DNA of 11,860 bases, taken from positions 1 through 11,860 of the forward strand of contig JAQCMZ010000296.1 of the NCBI GenBank assembly GCA_028274825.1, given 5' to 3'. The stretch comes from Haloferacaceae archaeon. Lineage in GTDB: Archaea; Halobacteriota; Halobacteria; Halobacteriales; Haloferacaceae. The notes below the pieces were generated by a model that saw only the letters and a list, made by a program, of their open reading frames with translations, was not told the DNA's origin and ran no database searches. A program made the position numbers and the translations under genes. Below are positions 1 through 7,689 of the stretch, piece after piece. Every line of letters begins with the position of its first letter. Position 1 is the first letter of the stretch.

Positions 1-425
1 GTCCGCCCAGACTGGAAACAGAGTGTGGCCCGATGTGGGAATCACACACCAACCATCGGGCAAATACTCGCAGAGAAAGTCACTCCGAGTCCGTCGAAGT
101 CTGTTGGACTCCCTGTGGCCAACACAACACTGGGTGTCCGAACACGACACAGGAGAAGAGTCCCGGGGTAGCCACTCCCAAGAGACTGCCCATCGACCGG
201 TCACTCACCGATCCCAACGGTGTGTTGGCTTGGGAGTCTGCAACCCTGCCACTCCCAACCCAGCGGTGCGGTGGGATTCGGCCGCGTGAACGCGGAGGAG
301 GATGTCAATCCGACAGCACACCCTGGTGATTTCGGGTTGTTACGGGTATGGTGGAGCACGCTGACGACACCGGCGTCACCCACCACTATCGGCGATGTTT
401 TGTCAGCGCGGCTTCGATAGTCTGT
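1..425. other. Gene-poor leader region upstream of cofE
   Basis: No open frame here has the acidic, low-Ser/Arg composition of the real genes in this window, so I see no protein gene. I also see no tRNA signature such as a T-loop GGTTCRA. The stretch contains an 8-base inverted repeat at 28-35/54-61. It also contains several copies of a CTCCCAA-type word (174-181, 212-217, 251-258) that are complementary to a single TTGGGAGT at 230-237. It may be the end of an upstream transcription unit plus the promoter region of cofE. No strong TATA-like box is visible at the expected distance (near 399) from the cofE start. Confidence 0.5.
28..61. repeat. 8-base inverted repeat (stem-loop)
   Basis: GCCCGATG at 28-35 is the exact reverse complement of CATCGGGC at 54-61, with an 18-base loop. 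The loop can add a short TGG/CCA pairing. It may be a transcript-end hairpin of a gene left of the window. There is no poly-T run next to it, so a terminator role is only a guess. Confidence 0.35.
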
Positions 426-1187
426 ATGGAGTTGTTTCCCGTACTGGATATCCCAGAGATCCGGCCGGGCGATGATCTCGCGGCGGAGATCCGAGACCAC
501 GTTGAACTCAGAGACGACGATGTCGTCTGCGTGGCCAGTACCGTCGTCTCAAAGGCTGAAGATCAGTTGGCCAATCTTGAAGATTTCTCAGCCGGTCCGA
601 GAGCACGCGAAATCGCCGGCCGTCTCGAAGACATCTCTGGTGAGGAGAAAGACCCACGATTCGCACAGGCGGTTCTTGAGGAGAGTGTTGACCTGCTGAT
701 GGAGGCGCCGTTTTTGTTGACAGAGACTCGATTTGGCCACGTCGGAGTCAACGCGGGTATCGACCGATCTAATGTCCCCGGGCACGATATCCTGCTGTTA
801 CCGGAACGTCCCTCGGAGAGTGCAGAGCGGATCCGAGCGGAACTCCCCGCCGAGCACGTGATCGTCACAGACACCTGTGGACGACCGTTCCGACATGGGC
901 AGCGTGGTGTCGCTATCGGATGGGCAGGGATCCCTGCGAGTCGCGATTGGCGTGGAGAAGCCGACCGTGACGGCCGTGAGATGGGTGTGACTGTCCAGAA
1001 CGTTATCGACGAGCTGGCTGCGGCGGCGAATCTCGTCGCCGGCGAGGGCGCTGGCGGAACACCAGTTGTTGTCGTGCGTGACTGGGAGTTCGGCGATCTC
1101 GATGGCTCAGACAATCACTTCCGCGAGGTTGGCGGCGACTTCGTTCGTCAGGCACTTCGGGGTTGGCAATTTAACGGTGGACAATGA
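426..1187 (+). CDS. cofE: Coenzyme F420-0:L-glutamate ligase
   Basis: CofE adds L-glutamate residues, with GTP, to F420-0 in the cytoplasm. This is the last step in making coenzyme F420. The 253-residue product fits the family length. Visible family blocks are VASTVVSKAE (36-45), RFGHVGVNAGID (102-113) followed by SNVPGHDILLLP, the TDTCGRPFRHGQ block (148-159), the VAIGWAGI block (162-169) and a DWRGEADRDGRE block (174-185). Near the C-terminus is the helix with DELAAAANLVAGEG (195-208), then a PVVVVRDW strand. The ATG at 426 is chosen because the protein then begins with MELFPVLDIPEIRPGDDL, as CofE proteins do. The open frame runs 26 codons further upstream, but that part is unlike the family. 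The stop codon overlaps the ATG of the next gene (ATGA), indicating an operon and translational coupling. The partner is an F420-dependent enzyme, which supports the call. Confidence 0.93.
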   Translation: MELFPVLDIPEIRPGDDLAAEIRDHVELRDDDVVCVASTVVSKAEDQLANLEDFSAGPRAREIAGRLEDISGEEKDPRFAQAVLEESVDLLMEAPFLLTETRFGHVGVNAGIDRSNVPGHDILLLPERPSESAERIRAELPAEHVIVTDTCGRPFRHGQRGVAIGWAGIPASRDWRGEADRDGREMGVTVQNVIDELAAAANLVAGEGAGGTPVVVVRDWEFGDLDGSDNHFREVGGDFVRQALRGWQFNGGQ

Positions 1188-2197
1188 CAGAGACGTCAAC
1201 GGCAGATGATCCGACGATCGGAATCGAACTGACGCCAGAACACCCGATTGAGGAACTCTTAGAGAGTGGACAGCGCGCCGAGCAGGCTGGCTACGATATC
1301 ATCTACGCCTCGTGTCACTACAACAACCGTGACCCGTTTGCGTTTCTCGCCCGACTCGCAGCCGCCACGGAGACTGCGGCAATCGGGCCTGGTGTGGCGA
1401 ATCCACACGACACCCATCCCGCAGCACTGGCAGCAAAAGTCGCGACTATCGATGAAGCCTCTGACGGGCGCGCGGTGTTCGGAATCGGCCCCGGTGACCC
1501 CTCGACACTCCGGAATCTCGGTGCGTCCGAGGATCGAGGTCTCAGACCCGTTCTCGAGACGTTCAAAACTGCCCAACGACTCTGGGCTGGTGACCGTGTC
1601 GATCAAGACAGTACGTTCACAGCTAATGACGCTGGCCTCAATTTCGAGCCGCCACAAGGCGCGGAGATCCCAGTTCACGTCGGCGGAGAGGGCCCACATA
1701 TGTGTCGGATGTCGGCCAAACACGCTGACGGTCTGTTGTACAACGGCTCTCACCCGGCCGATCTCTCGTGGGCCCGTGACCGCGTCGAAGAGGGACTTTC
1801 AGACCGGCCGGACGAACGCGGCGATTTCGAACTGCTGGCGTACGCGAGCGTCAGTATTGCGGATACAGTCGAGACAGCCCGAGACGCAGCGCGTCCTCCG
1901 GTCGCGTACATCACCGCTGGTGCAGCCCCGCCTGTTCTGGACCGGCACGATATCGACCGCGAACGAGCGACGACAATCGGTGACAACATCAGTGCCGGTG
2001 AATTCAGTGCTGCCTTCGAGGCGGTCTCCCCCGAGATGGTCGACGCATTCTGTATGGCAGGAACCCCGGAGATAGTCTCTGACCGAATTGCTGCTACACT
2101 CGAATACGCTGACGGGCTGGTGGCTGGATCGCCGCTCGGGCCGGATCTCCAGGACGCGGTGGAGTTGGCCGCGAAAGCGGCTGACGACGCAATCTAA
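1184..2197 (+). CDS. mer: F420-dependent LLM-class oxidoreductase, Mer-like methylene-tetrahydropterin/folate reductase
   Basis: This 337-residue protein belongs to the bacterial-luciferase-like TIM-barrel superfamily that uses F420H2. Visible family marks are the GIEL strand near the N-terminus, IGPGVANPHDTHP (67-79, the loop that often carries a non-prolyl cis peptide next to F420), GRAVFGIGPGDP (95-106), the R-x-L-G segment that follows, and VHVGGEGPHMCRMSAKHADGLLYNG in the middle, which matches the substrate-side strand and helix. The closest recognised group is methylene-tetrahydromethanopterin reductase. Haloarchaea lack methanogenesis and are thought to use such enzymes for methylene-folate reduction in one-carbon metabolism, which is my inference here. 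It starts within the last codons of cofE, so the F420-making and F420-using steps are co-expressed. Another F420-dependent LLM oxidoreductase with a different substrate cannot be excluded from sequence alone. Confidence 0.85.
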   Translation: MTETSTADDPTIGIELTPEHPIEELLESGQRAEQAGYDIIYASCHYNNRDPFAFLARLAAATETAAIGPGVANPHDTHPAALAAKVATIDEASDGRAVFGIGPGDPSTLRNLGASEDRGLRPVLETFKTAQRLWAGDRVDQDSTFTANDAGLNFEPPQGAEIPVHVGGEGPHMCRMSAKHADGLLYNGSHPADLSWARDRVEEGLSDRPDERGDFELLAYASVSIADTVETARDAARPPVAYITAGAAPPVLDRHDIDRERATTIGDNISAGEFSAAFEAVSPEMVDAFCMAGTPEIVSDRIAATLEYADGLVAGSPLGPDLQDAVELAAKAADDAI

Positions 2198-2274
2198 GAG
2201 CGGTGCTGACTGACTCTCCCACCGAAATCTGAGTCGACCGGATCTTGATCGATCAGTTCAGACCAATTCCGAGC

Positions 2275-2294
2275 GAAAACTCCGGGCGGTTTTC
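2275..2294. terminator. Candidate hairpin terminator between convergent genes
   Basis: GAAAAC at 2275-2280 pairs with GTTTTC at 2289-2294 around an 8-base loop. It lies between the stop of the Mer-like gene and the stop of the opposing small membrane-protein gene. One arm is T-rich on each strand, so it could serve transcription ending in both directions. Archaeal termination mostly relies on U-tracts, so this is a structural guess. Confidence 0.35.
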
Positions 2295-2378
2295 ACCCGA
2301 GTCGCTACACCGAAGAGTCCGAATACCGGGACTGCAGTCAGACACGATGACACAAACACGCTCTCGTCCACCCACCTG

Positions 2379-2591
2379 TCAGAACGGCTGCGGGAGTTCG
2401 ATTCCAACCTCGTTGAGCGCCGCTCCGAGAGCGACATAGCCGAACACCAGCAACGACACACCGACAAACGCCGACCCAAAGAGGAACGAGATTGTAGTTA
2501 GCGGGTCGACTCCGAGTGCAATCTCCTCGGTAAAGATTCTTAGCGCCCTTCCGATGTCGAATACGAACCGTGTGATCACGTCGACTGCCAT
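2379..2591 (-). CDS. Small single-helix membrane protein of unknown function
   Basis: The product has 70 residues. An amphipathic N-terminal part (residues 1-29, VITRFVFDIGRALRIFTEEI) is followed by one clear membrane helix at about 32-57 (TTISFLFGSAFVGVSLLVF and on). A short C-terminal tail ends ELPQPF. I do not recognise a named family. The ORF is believable because its hydrophobic pattern is clean and Ser/Arg-rich noise is absent, unlike the overlapping frames. A TATA-like element lies about 32 bases upstream of the ATG on this strand. It is convergent with the Mer-like gene and divergent from the protease gene. It could be an accessory subunit or a stress-type small membrane protein, but nothing visible decides this. 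Confidence 0.6.
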   Translation of the reverse strand: MAVDVITRFVFDIGRALRIFTEEIALGVDPLTTISFLFGSAFVGVSLLVFGYVALGAALNEVGIELPQPF

Positions 2592-2618
2592 GCTGGGTCA
2601 TACAATGGCGAGTACTTG

Positions 2619-2628
2619 TCCTTTTAGG
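2619..2628 (-). promoter_or_regulatory. TATA-like element of the small membrane-protein gene
   Basis: On the minus strand the sequence reads ACCTAAAAGG, centred about 32 bases upstream of the ATG at 2591. That is close to the spacing expected for a leaderless or very short-leader haloarchaeal transcript. No Shine-Dalgarno sequence is seen. Confidence 0.4.
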
Positions 2629-2837
2629 TTTGATCCCGATCTATCAAATCACAGCCCAGATACCGCCGATATCGCGCTCGAGATTGACTCACAAATACGT
2701 CTCATGTCGCTCAATTTATCTGATTTCGACATCGACCCGGTTGCGACTGGCTGAGTGGATATCAGACGGAGATTGGCCGAGTCTCCCTGGCGATTCAGTT
2801 CTGTGAGCGATCGGTCGTGTATCACCGGTCAGGGTCA

Positions 2838-2857
2838 CTCTCACCGGCACCTGAGAG
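2838..2857. repeat. CTCTCA/TGAGAG inverted repeat
   Basis: CTCTCA at 2838-2843 and TGAGAG at 2852-2857 are exact reverse complements around an 8-base loop. Adjacent bases allow an alternative ACTCTC/GAGAGT pairing. It lies about 110 bases upstream of the protease gene. Similar CTCTC/GAGAG pairs occur near 10167, 10210 and 11838. Confidence 0.35.
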
Positions 2858-2963
2858 AGTCGACTGCTTCCTCACGGACAGAACGGACCACTATGACGTG
2901 AGTTGAGAGGGTGGGGTCGCGCGCGGAACCGAACCCCTTTCCCGAGTGGCGGTCCAACTGCAG

Positions 2964-4754
2964 ATGATGAATACCCTGCTGTGGGTTGTAGTCGGTGCAC
3001 TCGTCTACACAGGCACGGCCGTGTGGCTACAATCCCGCGGGCTAATCCCGGATTCGATTAATATCACGGGCCCAACGACGACAATTCACACGAAACGCGG
3101 GCGAGAATTTCTCGACCGGCTTTCAGCACCGAAGCGCATCTGGCGGAGTATGGCCAATCTCGGTGTCGGAGGGACATTGGTGATCATGATCGGTGCGTTT
3201 GCCACGTTCCTTTTACAGGCGGTCGCGGTGGTCGCCAACCCACCGGAACCGACCGGGGTCAACACGCCACAAAACGTGTTGGTGATCCCAGGGGTGAACG
3301 ACTTTCTTCCGCTGACCGTCGCGGCCGAAATCGTCTTTGGACTCCTGGTTGGGTTGGTCGTTCACGAGGGGGCACACGGGTTGCTGTGTCGGGTCGAAGA
3401 CATCGAGATTGATTCGATGGGTGTGGTGTTGCTCACGTTGCTCCCGATGGGTGCGTTTGTCGAACCGGACGAAAAATCAGCCGCTGAAGCAAATCGCGGG
3501 TCGAAAACCCGGATGTATGCTGCGGGTGTCACCGCGAATATCGCCGTCACAGCCGTCACGTTTCTCCTGCTATTCGGACCAGTGGCAGGTGCAGTCTCTG
3601 TCGCTCCGGGAGCGCCTGTCGGAAATACAGTGTCTGGACCCAGTGGTGACGGTGTCCTCGAACCTGGAGATCGAATCGTTGAACTCGATGATCAGGAGGT
3701 GACGAGTAGCGACGCGCTGACAGAGACCCTCGCTGAGTACGAGGATCGTCAGGTGTCACTGACACTTGGCGACGGGAGTGTGAAACAACTCGAGCGAGCG
3801 CTCCAGGTCACCGCAGTTTCTCCAGATTCACCGTTCGCTAATGTCGTCGGCGGGGAAACGACAATCACTGCCGTCGACGGAACGCCCGTTTACACTGAGG
3901 CGGGGTTCGCTGAGAGCGTCGCCGAAGCTGGCGTAGTGACAATCGAAACCGACTCTGGAGAGACAGCCCGCGGTCCAATCGGAGCGTTGGTTGCTGTCAG
4001 CGCTGACGGCCCGTTTGCGGCTGCTGACGGCCCTGCCGGAGAGCAGGTCGTCATCACCGAGATTGCGGGAACCCGTGTTGTCGATAATCAAGACGTGAGA
4101 ACTGCCCTCGACGAGGCCGCGCCCGGTGAGGAGGTATCAATTGTCGCTTATGACGCCGAAGCCGTCACAGAAGGAGAGACAGGGCCAGAGCCGACGGTGT
4201 ATCAGGTTCCTCTCGACGAACAGGAAGACGGGTCGGGTGCGTTTCTCGGTGTGCAGATTGCTCAGGGGGTGAGCGGTCTCGCTATCAACAGTCTCGGTGT
4301 CGTGACATATCCGGCAGAGTCGTTCCTCTCGATCCTCTCGGGTGATGTTGGCACTTCGGCCATCAGCGGGGTGTTCTTGCTGTTGTTGCTCCCGTTCATC
4401 TCGGTCGTTGATCCCTCCTCAAATTTCAATTTCGCCGGATTTGTCGACACGAACACCGGGTTCTACCAGGTGGCTGATCTAGGATTGGGACTCGGACTCG
4501 GCGACCCAGCGGTATTCATCCTCGCGAACGTCCTGTTCTGGACCGGCTGGGTGAACATCAATCTCGCCATCTTCAATTGTATTCCGGCGTTTCCACTCGA
4601 CGGCGGCCGGATTCTTCGGACCACAACCGAAGCGGTCGTCTCACGACTACCGATCGATAGCAAATCCACGCTCACGCGAGCCGTCACCACGAGCGTCGGT
4701 CTGGTGATGCTCGTGAGTCTGCTCGTCGTGCTGTTCGGCCCCCAGGTCCTGTGA
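2964..4754 (+). CDS. Site-2-type intramembrane metalloprotease (peptidase M50) with three PDZ-like repeats
   Basis: A 596-residue polytopic membrane protein of the M50/site-2 protease family. These enzymes cut transmembrane or membrane-proximal substrates in regulated proteolysis. The zinc motif HEGAH (HExxH) is at residues 134-138, inside a hydrophobic helix. The second catalytic block, NCIPAFPLDGGR, spans 538-549, with the zinc-ligand Asp at 546. Helices are seen at about 4-22, 68-92, 115-134, 152-166, 189-215, 464-482, 517-539 and 574-592. Between the two catalytic halves, three PDZ-like units lie at about 215-282 (with GDGVLEPGDRIVELDDQEV), 283-337 and 344-419. They probably select or gate substrates. 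I chose the ATG at 2964, with ATG 2967 equally likely, because the first helix then begins directly. An in-frame GTG at 2946 would add six residues. Neighbours do not reveal the substrate. Confidence 0.88.
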   Translation: MMNTLLWVVVGALVYTGTAVWLQSRGLIPDSINITGPTTTIHTKRGREFLDRLSAPKRIWRSMANLGVGGTLVIMIGAFATFLLQAVAVVANPPEPTGVNTPQNVLVIPGVNDFLPLTVAAEIVFGLLVGLVVHEGAHGLLCRVEDIEIDSMGVVLLTLLPMGAFVEPDEKSAAEANRGSKTRMYAAGVTANIAVTAVTFLLLFGPVAGAVSVAPGAPVGNTVSGPSGDGVLEPGDRIVELDDQEVTSSDALTETLAEYEDRQVSLTLGDGSVKQLERALQVTAVSPDSPFANVVGGETTITAVDGTPVYTEAGFAESVAEAGVVTIETDSGETARGPIGALVAVSADGPFAAADGPAGEQVVITEIAGTRVVDNQDVRTALDEAAPGEEVSIVAYDAEAVTEGETGPEPTVYQVPLDEQEDGSGAFLGVQIAQGVSGLAINSLGVVTYPAESFLSILSGDVGTSAISGVFLLLLLPFISVVDPSSNFNFAGFVDTNTGFYQVADLGLGLGLGDPAVFILANVLFWTGWVNINLAIFNCIPAFPLDGGRILRTTTEAVVSRLPIDSKSTLTRAVTTSVGLVMLVSLLVVLFGPQVL

Positions 4755-5060
4755 ACTGCTGTGGAGTCACGGTGTTGGAGAGACCAGAATGTGTCAGCAC
4801 GAGAGAACACCCCCCGACTGGCACCGAGACACTCAGCCCGGTTGGCCCGTGGAGTGTAGAGAGAGTTTCTATCAGGAGTGTCTCAGCGCCAACTGCGGTT
4901 TCGCTACTCTGGCTCTGTGCAGCGAGACGAGACAGCCTCGAGAGTTCGGGATTCCCGCGCTGGTGGGGGAATCGACGCTGGCAAAGTCTATTCCTCGGCC
5001 ACTATCGGCCGCACGAAGACGACTCGCAATGGCTTACAGTCCTGAGACGTAATCCGGGAT
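4755..5060. other. Spacer upstream of the pitA-like gene
   Basis: About 306 bases without a supported gene; the open frames here are Cys/Arg/Ser-rich and look like chance. A weak A/T-containing word, GCTTACAG at 5032-5039, sits about 25 bases before the ATG at 5061. It could be the promoter of a leaderless transcript, but it is a poor TATA match. Confidence 0.4.
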
Positions 5061-6596
5061 ATGGTCACAGCGCCAGAGACAGACGAGGGCTGGTATGTGT
5101 TGCACGATTTCCGAACAATCGACTGGGATAGGTGGCGGGCAGCCCCGCAACACGAACGTGATCGGGCTGTCGAAGAAGGGACTGCACTCCTCCAGCGGGC
5201 TGAGGCAGTCGAAGACGCCGACGCTGGAGAGTCGGCTGTCTTCTCAGTGCTCGGCCACAAGGGTGACCTGCTCGTGCTTCACTTTCGGCCGACTCTAGAC
5301 GCTGTCTCTGCACTTGAGCGCCGTCTCGAAACCACCACGTTCGGAGGGTTTACTATTCGCGCCAGTTCCTACGTTTCAGTGACGGAAGTCTCCGATTATG
5401 TGTCTGATGAGTACTTTACAGCGGACGGAGAGCCGGACGCTGGTATTGCTAACTATATCGAGGGGAAACTCTACCCTGAGATTCCCGACGCAGAGTACGC
5501 CTGTTTTTACCCGATGGATCGCCGTCGCGATCCCGAGTACAACTGGTATGACCTCTCGTACGAGCAGCGGTCCGACCTGTTGTCCGCCCACGGTGAGATA
5601 GGGAAAGAATACGCTGGCGAGATCAAACAGGTGATCGCCTCTTCGGTCGGGTTCGACGATCACGAGTGGGGTGTTACGCTGTTTGGCGCTGACCCCACCC
5701 GGATCAAGGATATTGTCTACGAGATGCGATTCGACGAGGCGTCCTCTCGGTACGGCGAGTTCGGGGATTTCTATATCGGCCGTCGATTCCCCCCGACAGA
5801 TCTCGGCGCGTATCTCGAGGGTGAGGCTGTTCCGAGCGCAGAACACGACGATCCCCACACCGCAGACCAAACACACACCACCTCTGATGCGCACGGTGAC
5901 AGTGCACACGGTGGGACGACTCCGGGCCAGGCCGACACTGCCCGGGATAGTGATCCAGTACGGGCGAAAAGTGAGGTTCACGGTGCAGACGCCGAGTCGG
6001 ACCCTGCTGGTGCGGGGTCGATCCGCGGTGATCTCGCTGAGCTGGATATCTATGCTGGCCAACCACACGGTGAGGATGTCTACGCGACCGTCCTCTATTC
6101 TGAGGCAGAGCGTCAGGGGCTGTTCGATGAGGTTGACGGACTCCGTTCAAACTTCGATCACTATGGGACTCACCTCAAGACGGCTGTCTACGAGGCTCGT
6201 TCCCGCGATAGAGCGGCTGTCGTCTCAATTTGGGACACGAGTGATGCCGCGGAGACGGCCGCTGGGTTCCTTTCAGAACTCCCCGGGACTGTCGAACGAG
6301 CCGGCGAAGAGTCTGGCTTTGGAACGATGGGGATGTTCTACAGCATCAAACCCGACTATCACGACGACTTCATGAACACGTTCGATGATGTCGGCGAGAT
6401 ACTCGAGGACATGGACGGCCACATGATGACTGATCTGATGATTAATCGCGAAGATGAGAATGACACGTTCATCGCCTCACAGTGGCAGTCTCGAGAGAAT
6501 GCAATGGCTTTCTTCGGATCTGATGAGTTTTCCGATGTGGTCGAATGGGGCCGAGATGTCCTTACCGACCGCCCCAGACACGTCTTCCTCGCGTGA
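5061..6596 (+). CDS. pitA: PitA-type fusion: chlorite-dismutase-fold (HemQ-like) heme domain plus antibiotic-biosynthesis-monooxygenase-like domain
   Basis: A 511-residue protein. Residues about 10-250 are a chlorite-dismutase/HemQ-type heme domain. Residues about 255-325 are a hydrophilic linker with six His (262, 266, 272, 278, 283, 307). Residues about 330-511 are ferredoxin-like alpha/beta sequence ending in an ABM-type monooxygenase-like domain (425-511). Remembered positions of Listeria HemQ fit with a constant offset of three: Tyr150 and Met152 (YPM), Trp162, proximal His177 and Gln190. Gln rather than Arg at 190 points to a coproheme decarboxylase-like heme protein, not a true chlorite dismutase. 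The DDHEWGVTLFGADP and YEMRFDEASSRYGEFG blocks are classic for the family. Haloferax PitA is known for this fusion and a His-rich linker. The exact role, in heme synthesis or heme handling, is not settled by the sequence. The gene appears to be transcribed alone, in the same direction as the protease but 306 bases away. Confidence 0.88.
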   Translation: MVTAPETDEGWYVLHDFRTIDWDRWRAAPQHERDRAVEEGTALLQRAEAVEDADAGESAVFSVLGHKGDLLVLHFRPTLDAVSALERRLETTTFGGFTIRASSYVSVTEVSDYVSDEYFTADGEPDAGIANYIEGKLYPEIPDAEYACFYPMDRRRDPEYNWYDLSYEQRSDLLSAHGEIGKEYAGEIKQVIASSVGFDDHEWGVTLFGADPTRIKDIVYEMRFDEASSRYGEFGDFYIGRRFPPTDLGAYLEGEAVPSAEHDDPHTADQTHTTSDAHGDSAHGGTTPGQADTARDSDPVRAKSEVHGADAESDPAGAGSIRGDLAELDIYAGQPHGEDVYATVLYSEAERQGLFDEVDGLRSNFDHYGTHLKTAVYEARSRDRAAVVSIWDTSDAAETAAGFLSELPGTVERAGEESGFGTMGMFYSIKPDYHDDFMNTFDDVGEILEDMDGHMMTDLMINREDENDTFIASQWQSRENAMAFFGSDEFSDVVEWGRDVLTDRPRHVFLA

Positions 6597-6606
6597 GTCT
6601 CACTGC

Positions 6607-6627
6607 CCGCCCGGTGAATCGGGGCGG
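6607..6627. terminator. GC-rich hairpin just after pitA
   Basis: CCGCCC at 6607-6612 pairs with GGGCGG at 6622-6627 around a 9-base loop, starting 11 bases after the pitA-like stop codon. Three GAGGC words follow (6630-6645). It is a plausible transcript-end structure in the spacer between converging genes. The rest of 6597-6831 shows nothing else I can support. Confidence 0.4.
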
Positions 6628-6831
6628 TTGAGGCCGAGGCTGAGGCTTCTTGTGTCCGTGCCGTTGTGGACAGCCCGTCAAAATGATTGTCATGAGACTC
6701 GCCAGTGTGGGTTCATATCCAGGCTCAGTGGTGCAGTGTCCACAGTCGTGGGTCCGGGGTGTCCCACTCGGGTTCTGTGAAGAGCCCCCGGGTCGACCCG
6801 ATCTCACCTGTGTGCGCCGCTTATCGATATC

Positions 6832-7332
6832 TCAGGTATCGCTGACGGTCGCCTCTGAGTCTCCACTCCGAGTCAGGCGGCCGAACGGGATCTTCGGGTC
6901 TCGAGAAACGATGACAACTGCGAGCATCCAGAGCCCAATCTCGAAGTAGAAGGCTTCTGTGCCGAGATACCGGAGAAAGAACTCGACTGGTGGGAGATTG
7001 ATGACTGGGACGTGTTTGACGACCGGCCACAAGAGGAATTGCGTGTCTGTCGGCCGGCCGTTGAGAATCATCTGGGTGGCGTCCATACTGATGTGTGACG
7101 CCCACCCGATCCACAGAGCGACTCCTCGGGGGTCGATTTTGACCGCCACTGCGAGTGCCACCAGCGCCAGAGCCGAATGCCCGGCCGTGTGGAATAACTC
7201 AGTCACCCCCGCGATTGCCAGCGGTTTGTCAATCACGTCAGGAAGTCCTGTCCCCAGAATCACCCACACCGACGGTTGCTCTGTAACTTCACCGAATATA
7301 TACCCGACGAGTATGTGAGTCGGGAACAACAT
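6832..7332 (-). CDS. YdjM-type membrane-bound metal-dependent hydrolase family protein
   Basis: A 166-residue hydrophobic protein resembling the LexA-binding, inner-membrane putative hydrolase family (YdjM, DUF457). The N-terminus MLFPTHILVGYIFG contains the conserved PTH (His6). A GTGLPDVID block gives Asp32 and Asp35. HTAGHS at 48-53 and SHISMDATQ (His80, Asp84) complete the set of likely metal-binding His/Asp residues. Membrane helices are likely at about 7-32, 53-66, 70-84 and 130-148. The ATG at 7332 is chosen because family members begin directly at MLFPTH. An in-frame TTG at 7359 would add nine residues with no family match. The cellular role of this family is poorly known. It faces the pitA-like gene tail to tail and shares no promoter with it. 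Confidence 0.72.
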   Translation of the reverse strand: MLFPTHILVGYIFGEVTEQPSVWVILGTGLPDVIDKPLAIAGVTELFHTAGHSALALVALAVAVKIDPRGVALWIGWASHISMDATQMILNGRPTDTQFLLWPVVKHVPVINLPPVEFFLRYLGTEAFYFEIGLWMLAVVIVSRDPKIPFGRLTRSGDSEATVSDT

Positions 7333-7354
7333 TAGCAATTCACAGTCAGTGAGC

Positions 7355-7366
7355 GCCAAGTTTGGC
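7355..7366. promoter_or_regulatory. 12-base palindrome at the promoter position of the hydrolase gene
   Basis: GCCAAGTTTGGC has exact 5-base arms around GT. It is centred about 28 bases upstream of the ATG at 7332, where a TATA box of a leaderless minus-strand gene would lie. It may be an operator. The TATA match itself (AAACTTGG) is weak. Confidence 0.3.
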
Positions 7367-7399
7367 CGTTTCGGTGCGTCTCTCGATTCTCACCTGGTT

Positions 7400-7421
7400 C
7401 CGCTGTGCGGATTCACAGCGG
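7400..7421. repeat. 8-base perfect inverted repeat (stem-loop)
   Basis: CCGCTGTG at 7400-7407 and CACAGCGG at 7414-7421 pair exactly around a 6-base loop. It is the strongest hairpin of the spacer and lies about 70 bases upstream of the hydrolase start. Confidence 0.5.
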
Positions 7422-7529
7422 CAACAGCGCGGACACCCACAGCGTGAGCGCGGGAGAAAGCGCGTCCTGGCCATCACAGCACGAATCCTACAACCGAAAT
7501 CCAGTCAGGCAGCCTGTATCGGCCTGGTG

Positions 7530-7551
7530 GGGAGACTGCTGGCCGTCTCCC
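7530..7551. repeat. 7-base perfect inverted repeat (stem-loop)
   Basis: GGGAGAC at 7530-7536 pairs with GTCTCCC at 7545-7551 around the loop TGCTGGCC. A shorter TCACC/GGTGA hairpin with a 4-base loop follows at 7579-7592. Confidence 0.45.
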
Positions 7552-7689
7552 GATGCGAGGGGTGGCAGCCGTCTCAGTTCACCCGGCGGTGACTCAACAC
7601 ATCAGATTGGTCTTCTGTCACGCCCACTCGCACGCCCAGGAGATGCGTCCACCCGTCAGGAGTTGACAGGCGATTCAAGACGGGTACCA

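Larger units (their letters stand above)
2592..2963. other. Spacer between divergent small membrane-protein and protease genes
   Basis: About 370 bases without a supported gene. The only open frame on the plus strand near 2554-2754 overlaps the opposite gene and has no family-like features. The spacer carries the minus-strand promoter element near 2620. It also carries an inverted repeat at 2838-2857. I see no strong TATA-like box at the expected distance from the protease start; the sequence there is GC-rich. Confidence 0.5.

Noticed and set aside
348..425. Upstream extension of cofE by 26 codons
   Set aside because: The added residues are unlike CofE, and the family start (MELFPV...) falls at the ATG at 426.
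1..425. tRNA, SRP RNA or RNase P RNA in the leader region
   Set aside because: No T-loop, SRP helix 8 motif or RNase P conserved region was found; GAGAAAGTC near 73 is only a partial resemblance.
2554..2754. Plus-strand ORF across the small membrane-protein promoter
   Set aside because: It overlaps the opposite gene, lacks motifs and has no promoter element at its start.
5061..6596. True chlorite dismutase
   Set aside because: The position corresponding to the distal Arg of active chlorite dismutases is Gln190, and the fusion layout is that of PitA.
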